Shown in pieces: positions 17,952-29,274 of a stretch of 39,383 nucleotides of DNA; the stretch's first letter is position 1; each line of letters begins with the position of its first letter. A program made the position numbers and the translations under genes. Source of the DNA: Methylomicrobium sp. (GTDB taxonomy: Bacteria > Pseudomonadota > Gammaproteobacteria > Methylococcales > Methylomonadaceae); assembly GCA_018333785.1 (NCBI GenBank), contig JAGXSU010000032.1:1-39383 (forward strand), read 5' to 3'. The notes below the pieces were generated by a model. That model saw only the letters and a program-made list of their open reading frames with translations. It had not been told where the DNA came from and made no database searches.

Positions 17952-18028
17952 GGGCCCTTAGCTCAGTTGGTTAGAGCGTCCGACTCATAATCGGCAGGTC
18001 GTAGGTTCAAGTCCTACAGGGCCCACCA
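17952..18028 (+). tRNA. tRNA with CAU anticodon, probably tRNA-Ile2 (lysidine type)
   Basis: A complete 77-base tRNA with encoded CCA. The acceptor stem GGGCCCT/AGGGCCC is perfect, the D arm is GCTC/GAGC, the anticodon loop is CTCATAA, and the T arm GTAGG/CCTAC has loop TTCAAGT. The CAU anticodon fits elongator Met, initiator Met or Ile2. The perfect acceptor pair 1-72 argues against the initiator, and CGACTCATAATCG plus GGTTCAAGTCC resemble gammaproteobacterial Ile2. In the alignment I made, the top pair of the anticodon stem (27-43) is a T-C mismatch. It lies 11 bases after rpoD and is probably cotranscribed with it. Confidence 0.9.
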
Positions 18029-18033
18029 GAATT

Positions 18034-18063
18034 AAAGGCTGCATCTGCAGCCTTTTGTTTTTT
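18034..18063 (+). terminator. Rho-independent terminator after the tRNA
   Basis: AAAGGCTGCA (18034-18043) pairs with TGCAGCCTTT (18046-18055) and runs into a T-rich tail to about 18063. It closes the rpsU-rpoD-tRNA transcription unit. The metK start is only about 25 bases further on, so a metK promoter would have to overlap this region. Confidence 0.8.
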
Positions 18064-18087
18064 AAGTATTTGATAATAGGCAGGCCC

Positions 18088-19248
18088 GTGAGCAACAATT
18101 TCATTTTTACATCAGAATCGGTTTCGGAAGGTCATCCGGATAAAGTGGCAGATCAAATTTCAGATGCGATTCTGGATGCATTGCTGAAACAAGATCCTAA
18201 ATCAAGAGTCGCTTGTGAAACCCTGGTTAAAACAGGGATGGTCATTCTTGCCGGTGAGATTACGACTGATGCCTGGGTTGATACAGAAGCGTTGGTTAGA
18301 AAGGTCGTGTGCGATATTGGCTATGATCATGGCGATATTGGTTTTGATGGACAAAGCTGTGCGGTCCTCAATGCGATAGGTAAACAGTCCTCCGATATTG
18401 CAATGGGTGTCGATGAAAAGGAAGATCATGAACAAGGCGCCGGCGATCAGGGGTTGATGTTCGGTTATGCCAGCAACGAAACTGACGTCCTGATGCCGGC
18501 TCCTATTACCTATTCTCATTTACTGGTGAAAAGACAGGCAGAAGTTCGCAAGAATCGAACATTGCCTTGGCTGAGACCGGATGCGAAAAGTCAGATTACG
18601 TTCCGCTACGAGAATAATAAGCCTGTGGCGATTGATGCTGTGGTTTTGTCGACTCAGCATTCCCCAGAAATCGGCGCCAAACAGATTCATGAAGCCGTCA
18701 TGGATGAGATTATTCTGCCAGTACTGCCTAAAGAATGGTTACATAAAGACACAAAATATTTTATCAATCCTACCGGAAATTTCGTGATTGGCGGCCCCGT
18801 TGGCGACTGTGGCCTGACCGGCCGGAAAATCATCGTTGATACCTACGGCGGTATGGCGAGACACGGTGGCGGCGCGTTTTCTGGCAAAGATCCATCTAAA
18901 GTGGATCGTTCTGCGGCTTATATGGCGCGATACGTTGCAAAAAACATCGTTGCAGCAGGTTTGGCTGAGCGCTGCGAGATTCAAGTGTCCTACGCAATTG
19001 GTGTCGCTGAACCCACCTCTATCAGCGTTGAAACCTTTGGTACAGGAAAAATAAGTGAAGACCGGCTTGTCCAGATTGTAAGAGACAATTTTGACTTAAG
19101 GCCAAAAGGACTGATTGCAGCGTTGGACTTGTTAAAACCTATTTATCAGACAACAGCTGCTTATGGGCATTTCGGCAGAACTGAAGAGAGCTTCAGTTGG
19201 GAAAAAACGGACAAAGTTGACGCATTGAAAAATGCCGCAAAATTATAA
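18088..19248 (+). CDS. metK: S-adenosylmethionine synthetase
   Basis: Forms SAM from methionine and ATP. The 386-residue sequence has the ATP-binding motif [22 protein letters not shown] at the N terminus (His and Asp active-site residues), the hexapeptide [12 protein letters not shown], and the glycine-rich P-loop-like [22 protein letters not shown] at 18088 is chosen because it gives [17 protein letters not shown] and is preceded by TAGGCAGG; the longer frame would begin inside the tRNA terminator. Ahead of ahcY by 21 bases and metF further on, it forms a methyl-cycle cluster. Confidence 0.97.
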   Translation: MSNNFIFTSESVSEGHPDKVADQISDAILDALLKQDPKSRVACETLVKTGMVILAGEITTDAWVDTEALVRKVVCDIGYDHGDIGFDGQSCAVLNAIGKQSSDIAMGVDEKEDHEQGAGDQGLMFGYASNETDVLMPAPITYSHLLVKRQAEVRKNRTLPWLRPDAKSQITFRYENNKPVAIDAVVLSTQHSPEIGAKQIHEAVMDEIILPVLPKEWLHKDTKYFINPTGNFVIGGPVGDCGLTGRKIIVDTYGGMARHGGGAFSGKDPSKVDRSAAYMARYVAKNIVAAGLAERCEIQVSYAIGVAEPTSISVETFGTGKISEDRLVQIVRDNFDLRPKGLIAALDLLKPIYQTTAAYGHFGRTEESFSWEKTDKVDALKNAAKL

Positions 19249-19269
19249 TACAAGTCACAGGATAAGCTA

Positions 19270-20562
19270 ATGAATAACCATGATTACAAAGTTGCCGATA
19301 TCGGATTAGCGGAATGGGGCAGGAAGGAAATCAATATTGCCGAAACCGAAATGCCGGGTCTGATGGCTTTGAGAAAGGAATTTGGTTCCGAACAACCACT
19401 GAAAGGCGCGCGTATCGCCGGTTGTCTGCATATGACGATTCAGACTGCGGTTCTGATTGAGACATTAACAGCATTAGGTGCTGATGTAAGATGGTCATCA
19501 TGTAATATTTTCTCGACCCAAGACCATGCGGCCGCAGCAATAGCAGCAAGCGGTGTTCCTGTTTTTGCCTGGAAAGGCGAAACCGAAGAAGAAGCTGAAT
19601 GGTGTATTGTTCAGACCATTGAAGGACCTAATGGCTGGCGTCCGAATATGATTCTGGATGACGGTGGCGATTTAACGGTAATGATGCATCAGAAATTCCC
19701 TGAATTAATGGCTGATGTAAAAGGCTTATCGGAAGAAACCACCACCGGTGTGCTCAGGCTGAATGAAATGGTTGCCAACGGTACGCTTAAGGTGCCCGCT
19801 TTCAATGTCAACGACTCAGTCACCAAATCCAAATTCGATAACCTGTACGGATGCAGGGAATCATTGGTCGATGGTATTAAACGTGCCACCGATGTCATGA
19901 TTGCCGGAAAGATCGCAATAGTCTGCGGTTACGGTGATGTTGGTAAAGGCTGTGCGCAATCACTGCGTGGCTTGGGCGCGACAGTCTGGATTACCGAAAT
20001 TGATCCGATTTGTGCACTGCAAGCGGCAATGGAAGGTTTCCGCGTGGTAACCATGGAAGATGCGGCTCCTATTGCCAATATTTTTGTGACTGCGACCGGC
20101 AATGCCGGGGTCATTACTCACGATCATATGAAAGCCATGAGAGATCAGGCTATCGTGTGTAACATTGGCCATTTTGATGCGGAAATAGAAATCGCTGCAT
20201 TGCGTCATTACACCTGGGAAAATATCAAACCCCAGGTCGACCATGTGATTTTTCCTGACGGCAAGCGTCTGATCGTTTTGGCCGAAGGGAGATTGGTGAA
20301 CCTGGGTTGCGCAACAGGTCACCCCAGCTTTGTTATGTCTAACTCATTCTGTAATCAGGTGTTGGCGCAGATTGAATTATGGAAAAATGCACATTTGTAT
20401 GAAGCTAAAGTGTATGTCTTACCCAAGCAACTGGATGAAAAAGTTGCAGCATTGCATCTGGAACAATTAGGCGTACGACTGACCAAGTTGACCGATCAGC
20501 AAGCCAAGTACATCAACGTGCCGGTTGAAGGTCCTTTCAAGCCTGAACATTACCGCTACTAA
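19270..20562 (+). CDS. ahcY: Adenosylhomocysteinase (SAH hydrolase)
   Basis: Reversibly cleaves S-adenosylhomocysteine to adenosine and homocysteine, completing the SAM cycle. The substrate region [22 protein letters not shown] and [10 protein letters not shown] is followed by the NAD-binding loop [20 protein letters not shown] and the C-terminal KPEHYRY signature. At 430 residues it is the short form, without the insertion of roughly 40 residues found in many bacterial homologues. SAH riboswitches often precede ahcY; the 21-base gap from metK leaves no room for one here, so control is presumably shared with metK. Confidence 0.97.
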   Translation: MNNHDYKVADIGLAEWGRKEINIAETEMPGLMALRKEFGSEQPLKGARIAGCLHMTIQTAVLIETLTALGADVRWSSCNIFSTQDHAAAAIAASGVPVFAWKGETEEEAEWCIVQTIEGPNGWRPNMILDDGGDLTVMMHQKFPELMADVKGLSEETTTGVLRLNEMVANGTLKVPAFNVNDSVTKSKFDNLYGCRESLVDGIKRATDVMIAGKIAIVCGYGDVGKGCAQSLRGLGATVWITEIDPICALQAAMEGFRVVTMEDAAPIANIFVTATGNAGVITHDHMKAMRDQAIVCNIGHFDAEIEIAALRHYTWENIKPQVDHVIFPDGKRLIVLAEGRLVNLGCATGHPSFVMSNSFCNQVLAQIELWKNAHLYEAKVYVLPKQLDEKVAALHLEQLGVRLTKLTDQQAKYINVPVEGPFKPEHYRY

Positions 20563-20571
20563 GACTTAAGC

Positions 20572-20598
20572 AGGCAGTCCTTATCGGGGCTGCCTTTG
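20572..20598 (+). terminator. Weak hairpin after ahcY
   Basis: AGGCAG (20572-20577) and CTGCCT (20590-20595) pair, with additional CC/GG pairs inside the loop, and a short T-containing tail follows. It may reduce read-through from metK-ahcY into metF but is not a strong terminator. Confidence 0.45.
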
Positions 20599-20621
20599 TC
20601 TGACTTACTATAACCAGACTG

Positions 20622-21473
20622 ATGCAAACACAAAAAAAATACCAGCAGCTGCTTAGTTTCGAATTCTATCCGCCCAAAACTGAAGAAGGGGCATTGAATT
20701 TAAAAGGTGTGCATCAGAAGCTGGCAAAATTGAAACCGGATTTTTTTTCGGTAACTTTCGGTGCCGGTGGGTCTACGCGTGATAAAACGTTTGATACCGT
20801 AGTCAAAATTCAGGAACAGGGAATTTCAGCGGCTCCGCATTTATCTTGTGTGGCCTCAACCAAAGACAATATCCGGCAAATATTGTCCAGTTATCAGCAA
20901 AAAGGCATCACCAAAATCGTGGCATTGAGAGGCGACATACCTTCCGGTATGATGTCTGCAGGCGAATTTCGCTATGCCAATGAACTGGTAGATTTTATTC
21001 GTACTGAAACCGGCAATGCGTTTCAAATACATGTTGCTGCTTATCCTGAAGTGCATCCTCAGGCAAAAAGCGCTACTGAAGATTTGCGTAATTTCAAGCG
21101 AAAAATTGATGCTGGTGCAAATGCTGCCATCACGCAATACTTTTATAATGTGGAAGCCTATTTTTACTTTGTGGATGCCTGCGAAAAATTGGCCATAGAT
21201 TTACCGATAGTTCCCGGTATCATGCCGATTACCAATTACTCACAGTTATTTCGGTTCTCGGATATGTGCGGCGCCGACATTCCAAGATGGATGCGCAAAG
21301 GATTGGAATGCTTTGGTGATGACAGGGCGTCGATTATTGCTTTCGGCAATGAAATAGTCACGCGTTTATGTCAACAGCTTCTTGATAATGGCGCGCCAGG
21401 TTTACATTTCTATACGATGAATCAAGCTGATCCCACTTTGGCTATTCTTGATAATCTGAGCTTTGGTGCATAA
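20622..21473 (+). CDS. metF: Methylenetetrahydrofolate reductase
   Basis: FAD-dependent reductase that makes 5-methyltetrahydrofolate, the methyl donor for methionine synthesis. The TIM-barrel protein has 283 residues, with LSFEFYPPKTEEG (catalytic glutamate) at the start, FFSVTFGAGGSTRDKT, the hinge motif IVALRGDIPSG, and KIDAGANAAITQYFYN. It lies 59 bases after ahcY and ends at a strong terminator, so metK-ahcY-metF can act as a unit for regenerating SAM. Confidence 0.97.
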   Translation: MQTQKKYQQLLSFEFYPPKTEEGALNLKGVHQKLAKLKPDFFSVTFGAGGSTRDKTFDTVVKIQEQGISAAPHLSCVASTKDNIRQILSSYQQKGITKIVALRGDIPSGMMSAGEFRYANELVDFIRTETGNAFQIHVAAYPEVHPQAKSATEDLRNFKRKIDAGANAAITQYFYNVEAYFYFVDACEKLAIDLPIVPGIMPITNYSQLFRFSDMCGADIPRWMRKGLECFGDDRASIIAFGNEIVTRLCQQLLDNGAPGLHFYTMNQADPTLAILDNLSFGA

Positions 21474-21494
21474 GAGACGTGACAACAAGTTAGC

Positions 21495-21520
21495 AAAAAG
21501 GGGCGAAAGCCCCTTTTTTT
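21495..21520 (+). terminator. Rho-independent terminator after metF
   Basis: AAAAAGGGGC, a GAAA tetraloop and GCCCC followed by seven T form a textbook intrinsic terminator 21 bases after the metF stop. Confidence 0.9.
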
Positions 21521-21584
21521 ATAGCGAAAAAACGTTGATTTTTTTATCCTACCTGCCGGTAGTCAATAGTTGAGAGAACGTCGA

Positions 21585-22334
21585 ATGAGAGTTTCAAGAG
21601 TCTTTGTGGCTAACTCACTGGAAAAAGGTCAAACGATAGCCTTGGATGATGAGGCGGCACACTACGTCAAAACTGTCCTAAGACTCAAGCAGGACGCCGA
21701 GATTATTTTATTTAACGGTCAAGGCGGTGAATATATCGGGAGTTTAAGTGAAGTCAGTCGTAAGAGTGTCAGAGTTAAACTCCATCAATGGCGGGTAAAG
21801 GATGTGGAATCTTCGCTGTGTATTGCTATGGGATTAGCAATTTCCCGTGGTGATCGCATGGATTTTGCTGTTCAGAAAGCTGTTGAATTGGGGGTAACTG
21901 AGTTGTCTCCGATATTGACAGAGCGTTGCGTTGTGCAATTAAATGCCGATAAAGAAGAAACACGCCTTAAGCATTGGCAAAAGATAGCCGGGCATGCTGC
22001 CGAGCAATGCGGTAGAACCTTTGTGCCGCAGTTAACGCCGGTTATGAAATTGGACGAATGGCTAAATAAGCAAACCGGACTCAAGCTATTTCTGGATCCT
22101 TTTGCCGAAAACTCATTGGGTAATTTGCAACCGGAAGGGCAGCGAGTTACGTTGTTGACCGGTCCTGAAGGCGGATTTGCCGAGCATGAACGTTATTTGG
22201 CAAAATCGGCTGGCTTCATTCCAGTTAAATTAGGCCTGCGTATATTACGAACCGAAACGGCCGCCTTGGCTGCGCTGGCAGCTATCCAGACGCTATGGGG
22301 CGATTTTGCGGCAACCAATAATCCCAGTTCATGA
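21585..22334 (+). CDS. rsmE: 16S rRNA m3U1498 methyltransferase RsmE
   Basis: SPOUT-fold methyltransferase that modifies U1498 of 16S rRNA. The N-terminal PUA-like domain (MRVSRVFVANSL, HYVKTVLRLKQDAEIILFNG) is followed by the SPOUT core: GLAISRGDRMDFAVQKAVELGV, ILTERCVVQL, HAAEQCGRTFVPQL, and the knot motif LLTGPEGGFAEHE with LGLRILRTETAALAAL. The ATG at 21585 gives the usual N terminus and 249 residues; GAGAGA lies upstream. The stop overlaps the start of the next gene (ATGA). Confidence 0.95.
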   Translation: MRVSRVFVANSLEKGQTIALDDEAAHYVKTVLRLKQDAEIILFNGQGGEYIGSLSEVSRKSVRVKLHQWRVKDVESSLCIAMGLAISRGDRMDFAVQKAVELGVTELSPILTERCVVQLNADKEETRLKHWQKIAGHAAEQCGRTFVPQLTPVMKLDEWLNKQTGLKLFLDPFAENSLGNLQPEGQRVTLLTGPEGGFAEHERYLAKSAGFIPVKLGLRILRTETAALAALAAIQTLWGDFAATNNPSS

Positions 22335-23209
22335 AATATTTATTCTATTCTTTGATGCCGTTGGGCATTTTGTTGACAGCAGCTTCATTGGCTATTGTTT
22401 TCAGTTATGGTATTTTAGTGGTATTGGGCGATGTGCTGTTATTGTCGAAACTGACGAGTAAAGCGACGCAGGCCTTTTTAATAATCAGTATTTTTCCTAT
22501 AAAACATTACCTTAATTTGAGCTGGAGCGAATTGGGCTTTGTCCGGAGTAAAACATTTTTTAATCAGCTTTTGATCGGATTGGGTTTGGGATTTCTCACG
22601 TTATTGCCCGTTTTTCTGACCTTATTTGCATTGGATGTTAATGTTTTTGATACTAACCGTCTATGGACTCTGGGTAGTCTGCTAGAAAAAACAGCCCTTG
22701 CTTTAGTGCTGGCACTACTGATTTCATTGATTGAAGAGCCCTTGTTCAGGGGCGTTCTGTTAGCCGGTTTAAATAAAAAAATGCCGGTGATGGCCGCCAT
22801 TTTGATCAGTTCGACTTATTACGCAGCGTTGCATTTTTTAAAAAGTCACACGGATGTTAGCTACCAGGATATGAGTATCCCGGGCGGTTTTATGCTGCTG
22901 GGCGAGGCGTTATTGAACGTAATCGATCCGAAGAATCTCCAGGCATTTCTTGCGCTGCTCATGGTTGGCCTATTTTTGGGAATTGTCAGGGCCGTTTTTG
23001 GTTTTAGTTTGGGAATGGTTATTGGTTGCCATACGGCGTGGGTGTGGCAGATAAAAATGAGTAAATCCTTGTTAAATGTGAATCCGAATTCTGATTACCT
23101 TTATCTGGTCAGCAGTTATGACGGGGTCATCGGTCCGCTAGTAACAGGATGGATGGCGTTGGTGATGACCGGCTATTGGCTTTATTCCCGCTATCTCAAG
23201 ACCCATTGA
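22331..23209 (+). CDS. CPBP-family intramembrane protease-like protein
   Basis: A polytopic inner-membrane protein of 292 residues with about seven to eight membrane helices. The CPBP/ABI (type II CAAX prenyl endopeptidase) motif 1 is intact at residues 135-140 (IEEPLFRG, EExxxR), motif 2 is present as YAALHFL (His168), and a further histidine follows in GMVIGCHTAW. These are the putative metal or catalytic residues of the family. Bacterial members have varied or unknown substrates. It overlaps rsmE by four bases (ATGA) and is convergent with yajQ at a one-base gap. Confidence 0.82.
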   Translation: MKYLFYSLMPLGILLTAASLAIVFSYGILVVLGDVLLLSKLTSKATQAFLIISIFPIKHYLNLSWSELGFVRSKTFFNQLLIGLGLGFLTLLPVFLTLFALDVNVFDTNRLWTLGSLLEKTALALVLALLISLIEEPLFRGVLLAGLNKKMPVMAAILISSTYYAALHFLKSHTDVSYQDMSIPGGFMLLGEALLNVIDPKNLQAFLALLMVGLFLGIVRAVFGFSLGMVIGCHTAWVWQIKMSKSLLNVNPNSDYLYLVSSYDGVIGPLVTGWMALVMTGYWLYSRYLKTH

Positions 23210-23210
23210 A

Positions 23211-23693
23211 CTAATCCCTAAAATTATTGAACTGCAGTGGCATATCCAGTTCTTCCTGTTTGAGCATGGCGATCACTTCTTGTAAGTCATCAAGCTTCTT
23301 GCCCGTAATACGGACCTTATCACCTTGAATGGCGGCCTGGACTTTTAATTTTTTGTCCTTGACCAATTTAACAATTTTTCTGGCTAAATCCGATTCAATG
23401 CCTTGTTTCAAGGTCACAATTTGTTGAGCTGTCCGACCGGTGATCTTCGGTTCGGCGATATCCAGGCAGCTGATGTCTATACCTCGCTTGGTCAGTTTCA
23501 TGTTTAATATGTCCAGCATTTGCTGCAATTGAAATTCGGAGTTCGCGCTCATCGTAACCAGTCCGTCTTTTAACGCATAATTAGCGCCGGACCCCTTGAA
23601 ATCAAAGCGGGTGGTGACTTCTCGATTGGCTTGATCGACCGCATTGGTGGCCTCGTGAGAATCAAATTCGGAAACGATGTCAAAAGAAGGCAT
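23211..23693 (-). CDS. yajQ: YajQ-family nucleotide-binding protein
   Basis: A 160-residue protein of the YajQ/UPF0234 family, built of two ferredoxin-like/RNP domains. Family motifs are MPSFDIVSEFDSHEATNAVDQ at the start, TRFDFKGSGANYAL, and VRITGKKLDDLQEVIAMLK near the end. Members bind nucleotides or RNA, and some bind cyclic di-GMP to control transcription regulators; whether this one does is not visible. The ATG at 23693 is chosen because the family starts MPSFD; the longer frame adds six unlike residues. Confidence 0.94.
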   Translation of the reverse strand: MPSFDIVSEFDSHEATNAVDQANREVTTRFDFKGSGANYALKDGLVTMSANSEFQLQQMLDILNMKLTKRGIDISCLDIAEPKITGRTAQQIVTLKQGIESDLARKIVKLVKDKKLKVQAAIQGDKVRITGKKLDDLQEVIAMLKQEELDMPLQFNNFRD

Positions 23694-23744
23694 AAAAAAG
23701 GTGCTCAGCAAAAAATAACACTATAAGTATTCGGATCTGATTAT

Positions 23745-24971
23745 TCAAGATGTCCTTTTACAGGCATCACTTATTGCTTTGATACGTAATTGACGTATTG
23801 CGTCTCCGATTTGAGTCCCTTGCAAGCCCTCGGCTAATAGCGCAGAAATATCGACAGCAGCTCCCACTTTCGCAGCCATCATGACATGTGCCGATTGAGG
23901 ATAAGGCCTGTTTTCCAGCCCCGTCCGGCCTTTGGCATCGGCTTCACAGGCCAATAAAAAATCGGTTAAGCCAGCAGGGTTCTTAAACGCGCCAAGTTTA
24001 TGCAGCATATCGGTCAGCGTAGAAGGCCGCAATTCAAAAGCCCGGTGGCAATGTGTGTGATACTGCATCACGTGTTTAGCTAAATGTTTAAAAGGATTAG
24101 GGACTCTTAATCGTGAGCATAAGTTTTCAAGCAGGGGAAGTCCGCTGTTTTCATGACCATGATGATGGGGAAGTTTATCCTTGGGTGTTATGCCTTTTCC
24201 CAAATCGTGCATCAGGGCGGCAAAACGCACTTCCGGTTTGGATGTCAGGCGAGCAGCTTGTTCCAGACACATCAGGCTATGGATGCCGGTATCAATTTCG
24301 GGATGATAGTGTTCAGGCTGCGGCACGCCAAACAACGCATTTAGCTCGGGAAACAGAATCGGCAGAGCGTGGCAATCTTTCAATACCTCAAAAAATAGAG
24401 TGGGTGTTTTTTCGCAGAGTGCTTTGTATAGCTCGGCCCAAACCCGGTCAGGAACCAGATGGTCAACTTCGCCGTTCTTTACCATGGTTTGCATTAAGTG
24501 CAGCGTTTCGTCTGCGATTTTAAAGCCCAGATGACCGTAGCGAGCGGCAAAGCGTGCGATTCGCAGAATCCTGACCGGATCTTCACAAAAAGCAGGTGAA
24601 ATATGCCGAAAGATCCGTCGTTCAATATCTTGACGGCCGCCAAATGGATCAATAATTTCATCGGTATCTGATTTAGCGATTGCGTTGATTGTTAAATCAC
24701 GGCGCATGAGGTCTTCTTCCAATGAGACCTCAGGATCTGCATGGATACAAAAACCTTTGTAACCGGGACCAATCTTTCTTTCCGTCCTGGCCAGTGCGTA
24801 TTCGTCGCGGGTTACAGGATGGAGAAAAACGGGAAAATCCTTACCCACCGCCATAAAGCCCATTTCCAGCATGGATTGGGGGGTTTCGCCCAGCACGACC
24901 CAATCCCTTTCACTGACAGGAAAGTTCAAGAGTTCATCGCGAACAGCGCCGCCAACTAAAAAGGTTTTCAT
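23745..24971 (-). CDS. cca: tRNA nucleotidyltransferase (CCA-adding) with HD domain
   Basis: Adds or repairs the 3' CCA of tRNAs. This is the long gammaproteobacterial type, 408 residues. The N-terminal class II nucleotidyltransferase head has FLVGGAVRDELL and the metal pair in SERDWVVLG; EEDLMRRDLTINAIA and PVRILRIARFAARYG follow. The C-terminal HD phosphohydrolase domain is present (ALMHDLGKG, HHHGHE). The ATG at 24971 gives the canonical MKTFLVGGAVRD; the longer frame runs into the divergent gene region. The tRNA in this window encodes its own CCA, so repair is the likely main role for it. Confidence 0.95.
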   Translation of the reverse strand: MKTFLVGGAVRDELLNFPVSERDWVVLGETPQSMLEMGFMAVGKDFPVFLHPVTRDEYALARTERKIGPGYKGFCIHADPEVSLEEDLMRRDLTINAIAKSDTDEIIDPFGGRQDIERRIFRHISPAFCEDPVRILRIARFAARYGHLGFKIADETLHLMQTMVKNGEVDHLVPDRVWAELYKALCEKTPTLFFEVLKDCHALPILFPELNALFGVPQPEHYHPEIDTGIHSLMCLEQAARLTSKPEVRFAALMHDLGKGITPKDKLPHHHGHENSGLPLLENLCSRLRVPNPFKHLAKHVMQYHTHCHRAFELRPSTLTDMLHKLGAFKNPAGLTDFLLACEADAKGRTGLENRPYPQSAHVMMAAKVGAAVDISALLAEGLQGTQIGDAIRQLRIKAISDACKRTS

Positions 24972-25103
24972 GTGGATGTATTCAATTGGAAAGGGTGTTT
25001 CATTTTTGGATTGTCGCAACAAAAGAATATTATGAATTTCCCGGCTAGTATAACGATGAAGCGTGAGCTCGCCAAAATTGCACAAATCATTTCAGGAGTC
25101 AGA

Positions 25104-25895
25104 GTGATAGAAATCATCGTGATCAGCATGTTGACAGGTGTTTTAGCCGGATTTTTAGGCGGGCTATTGGGTATTGGGGGGGGATTGATCATTGTTCCTG
25201 TCTTGCTGATAGTGTTCAAACATCAAGGGTTTGAACAAGAATTCATCATGATTATAGCGGTAGCAACCTCGTTAGCCAGCGTCATTTTTACAGCACTAGC
25301 GTCATCTTTGGCGCATCATCGTTTGGGTACATTAAATTGGGACAAGGCGTTACAGATGATCCCCGGTATAGCCATCGGCGCTTTGTGCGGAGCAATGATC
25401 GCAGAACGTCTGGCCTCGAATTGGCTGGAAACGGTTTACGCTATTTTTCTGATACTAGTTGGCTTGCAGATGGCTTTTCAGCTTGAGCCAAGGCAAGGTA
25501 CTATCAAAAAATCCGGTGTGCTTGATTTTGTTGTATCGTGGATCATCGGTTTGGTTTCTTCTTTGGTGGGAATTGGCGGCGGTACTTTAACCGTGCCTTA
25601 CTTGGTCAGTTGCCGTTATCCAATGCGTAACGCGGTTGCCATATCTTGTGCATGTGGCATTCCAATCGCATTAGCCGGAGCATTGAGCTATCTGGTATTG
25701 GGCTGGAATGCCGGGGGTATGCCAGCAGGGAGCCTGGGCTATATTTATCTTCCCGCATTTGCCGGTATCGTTGTACTAAGCATGCCCGCCGCCAGATTAG
25801 GTGCCCGGTGGGCTTATAAACTTCCGGTAAAGCATTTGAAGCGATATTTTTCGCTACTGATTTTTTTTATGGCGGCAAAATTACTCTTTCAATAA
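25104..25895 (+). CDS. TSUP/TauE-SafE family membrane permease
   Basis: An integral membrane protein of 263 residues with about eight helices and the duplicated family pattern: GVLAGFLGGLLGIGGGLIIVPVLL in the first half and GLVSSLVGIGGGTLTVPYLV in the second. Family members export or import sulfite, sulfonates, thiosulfate and similar anions; the substrate is not evident here. GTG at 25104 is chosen because AGGAG lies five bases upstream and the product begins just before the first helix; earlier in-frame starts add a soluble stretch with no family match. Divergent from cca. Confidence 0.85.
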   Translation: MIEIIVISMLTGVLAGFLGGLLGIGGGLIIVPVLLIVFKHQGFEQEFIMIIAVATSLASVIFTALASSLAHHRLGTLNWDKALQMIPGIAIGALCGAMIAERLASNWLETVYAIFLILVGLQMAFQLEPRQGTIKKSGVLDFVVSWIIGLVSSLVGIGGGTLTVPYLVSCRYPMRNAVAISCACGIPIALAGALSYLVLGWNAGGMPAGSLGYIYLPAFAGIVVLSMPAARLGARWAYKLPVKHLKRYFSLLIFFMAAKLLFQ

Positions 25896-26082
25896 GAGAG
25901 GAACGACAATTTACATAGCCCGGCATAATCGTCATATAAGCGGAGGCATTTGTATTTTTCAGTTGTTAAAGACGATTCAGTTTTAAAAAATGGCCTTGTA
26001 CGGAATGGGGTTTGCTTTTACAGATGCTTTCAAGCCAGTGGGACAGATTTGCTGAGAACAGAATAAGTGATGAATGCCTTGA

Positions 26083-26111
26083 TTCGCTTAAAAAAAATTT
26101 AATAGTATAAT
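26083..26111 (+). promoter_or_regulatory. Promoter of guaB-guaA
   Basis: A perfect TATAAT lies at 26106-26111, 35 bases upstream of guaB. The hexamer 17 bases further up (TTCGCT, 26083-26088) is a weak -35. The rest of the 250-base gap (25896-26145) contains no gene, terminator or recognised riboswitch that I can see. Confidence 0.5.
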
Positions 26112-26136
26112 CGTAGGTTATTTTTAGGTTATTTAA

Positions 26137-27612
<1,476 letters not shown>

Positions 27613-27684
27613 AAGTGCACAAAAAGGACTGAAGCCGATTGCCCCATATTGATATGTTAACCCTTTACAATCCGAGTTTATAAA

Positions 27685-29274
27685 GTGATCACGCAACAAA
27701 CACCTGATATTCATTCCGATAAAATTTTAATTCTTGATTTTGGCTCTCAATATACGCAATTGATTGCCCGCCGTATCAGAGAAATCGGTGTTTACTGTGA
27801 AATCTTTTCTTGTGATGCGGAGGCGGATGCCATTAGCAAATTTGCGCCGAAAGGGATAATTCTGTCGGGTGGGCCGGAGACGGTTACCCAGCATGATACG
27901 CCGCGTGCGCCGCAAATTGTTTTCGAGTTAGGAGTCCCTGTTCTCGGTATCTGTTACGGCATGCAAACAATGGCCGAGCAATTAGGCGGAAGAGTTGAAT
28001 CCTCTGATCATAGAGAATTTGGTTATGCTCAAATTCGGGCCCGTGGTCATTCCAAGTTATTAAAAGGGATTGAAGATCATTTGTCACCGGAAGGCTACGG
28101 CTTGCTGGATGTATGGATGAGCCATGGCGATCGCGTTGTGGAATTACCGGATGGCTTTGCCTTGATCGCAAGTTCGGAAGGCGCACCCATCGCCGGAATT
28201 GCTGATGAAGCTCGATCCTTTTATGCTCTGCAGTTTCATCCGGAAGTGACTCATACCCGGCAAGGCGGGCGGATTTTATCGCGATTTGTAAATGAAATTT
28301 GCCGCTGTGAAGTGTTATGGACGGCGGGCAATATCATAGAAGACAGTATCCGTGCAGTGCGTGAAAAAGTGGGGACCGATCATGTGATTTTAGGTCTCTC
28401 CGGAGGTGTGGATTCTTCTGTCGTAGCCGCTTTGCTGCATCAGGCTATTGGTGAACAATTGACATGTGTGTTTGTCGATACCGGGCTGCTGAGACTGAAT
28501 GAAGGTAACCAGGTTATGGCAACATTTGCCGAACATATGGGTGTCAAAGTCATCAGGGTCAATGCGGAGCAACGCTATTTGTCGGCGTTGGAAAACATAG
28601 ACGATCCCGAGCAAAAACGGAAAATTATCGGCAATTTGTTCATTGATATTTTTGATGAAGAAGCCGCCAAGCTCAAGGATGCCAAATGGCTGGCACAGGG
28701 CACCATTTATCCGGATGTCATTGAATCTGCCGGGGCAACAAGCGGTAAAGCCCATTTGATCAAATCGCATCATAATGTGGGCGGTTTGCCTGAAAATATG
28801 AAATTGAAACTGGTTGAGCCCCTACGTGAATTGTTCAAGGATGAAGTCAGGAAATTAGGCGTGGAACTGGGTTTGCCTTACGAAATGGTCTACAGACACC
28901 CTTTTCCGGGGCCTGGTTTGGGTGTCAGAATTCTTGGCTCAATCAAAAAAAGCTATGCGGATTTGCTACGTCAAGCGGATGCCATTTTTATTGAAGAGCT
29001 TTACCGACACGAGCTTTATGAAAAAGTCAGCCAGGCATTTGCCGTCTTTTTGCCGGTCAAATCGGTAGGCGTGATGGGCGATGGGCGCCGATATGATTAT
29101 GTTATTGCGTTGCGCGCCGTCGAAACAATTGATTTTATGACCGCACGTTGGGCTCATTTGCCTTATGATTTTCTTGATCTGGTTTCGCGAAGAATTATTA
29201 ATGAAGTATCCGGCATCTCGCGTGTAACCTATGATATTTCCGGTAAGCCTCCGGCAACGATAGAGTGGGAGTAG
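27685..29274 (+). CDS. guaA: GMP synthase (glutamine-hydrolysing)
   Basis: Converts XMP to GMP using glutamine and ATP. The N-terminal glutaminase domain carries Cys90 in [10 protein letters not shown] and the His-Glu pair in [11 protein letters not shown]. The ATP pyrophosphatase domain has the PP-loop [17 protein letters not shown], and the C-terminal dimerisation domain ends with the conserved PPATIEWE. At 529 residues it is the usual length. The GTG start is inferred from the fit of the N terminus; the ribosome site is weak. Its last bases overlap the start of tadA. Confidence 0.97.
   Translation: MITQQTPDIHSDKILILDFGSQYTQLIARRIREIGVYCEIFSCDAEADAISKFAPKGIILSGGPETVTQHDTPRAPQIVFELGVPVLGICYGMQTMAEQLGGRVESSDHREFGYAQIRARGHSKLLKGIEDHLSPEGYGLLDVWMSHGDRVVELPDGFALIASSEGAPIAGIADEARSFYALQFHPEVTHTRQGGRILSRFVNEICRCEVLWTAGNIIEDSIRAVREKVGTDHVILGLSGGVDSSVVAALLHQAIGEQLTCVFVDTGLLRLNEGNQVMATFAEHMGVKVIRVNAEQRYLSALENIDDPEQKRKIIGNLFIDIFDEEAAKLKDAKWLAQGTIYPDVIESAGATSGKAHLIKSHHNVGGLPENMKLKLVEPLRELFKDEVRKLGVELGLPYEMVYRHPFPGPGLGVRILGSIKKSYADLLRQADAIFIEELYRHELYEKVSQAFAVFLPVKSVGVMGDGRRYDYVIALRAVETIDFMTARWAHLPYDFLDLVSRRIINEVSGISRVTYDISGKPPATIEWE

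Noticed and set aside
18055-18087. Upstream extension of metK
   Set aside because: It would begin inside the tRNA terminator tail; the GTG at 18088 gives the conserved N terminus with a good ribosome site.
19249-19269. SAH or SAM riboswitch before ahcY
   Set aside because: Only 21 bases separate metK and ahcY, too short for any known class, and nothing matching is seen in the metK upstream region.
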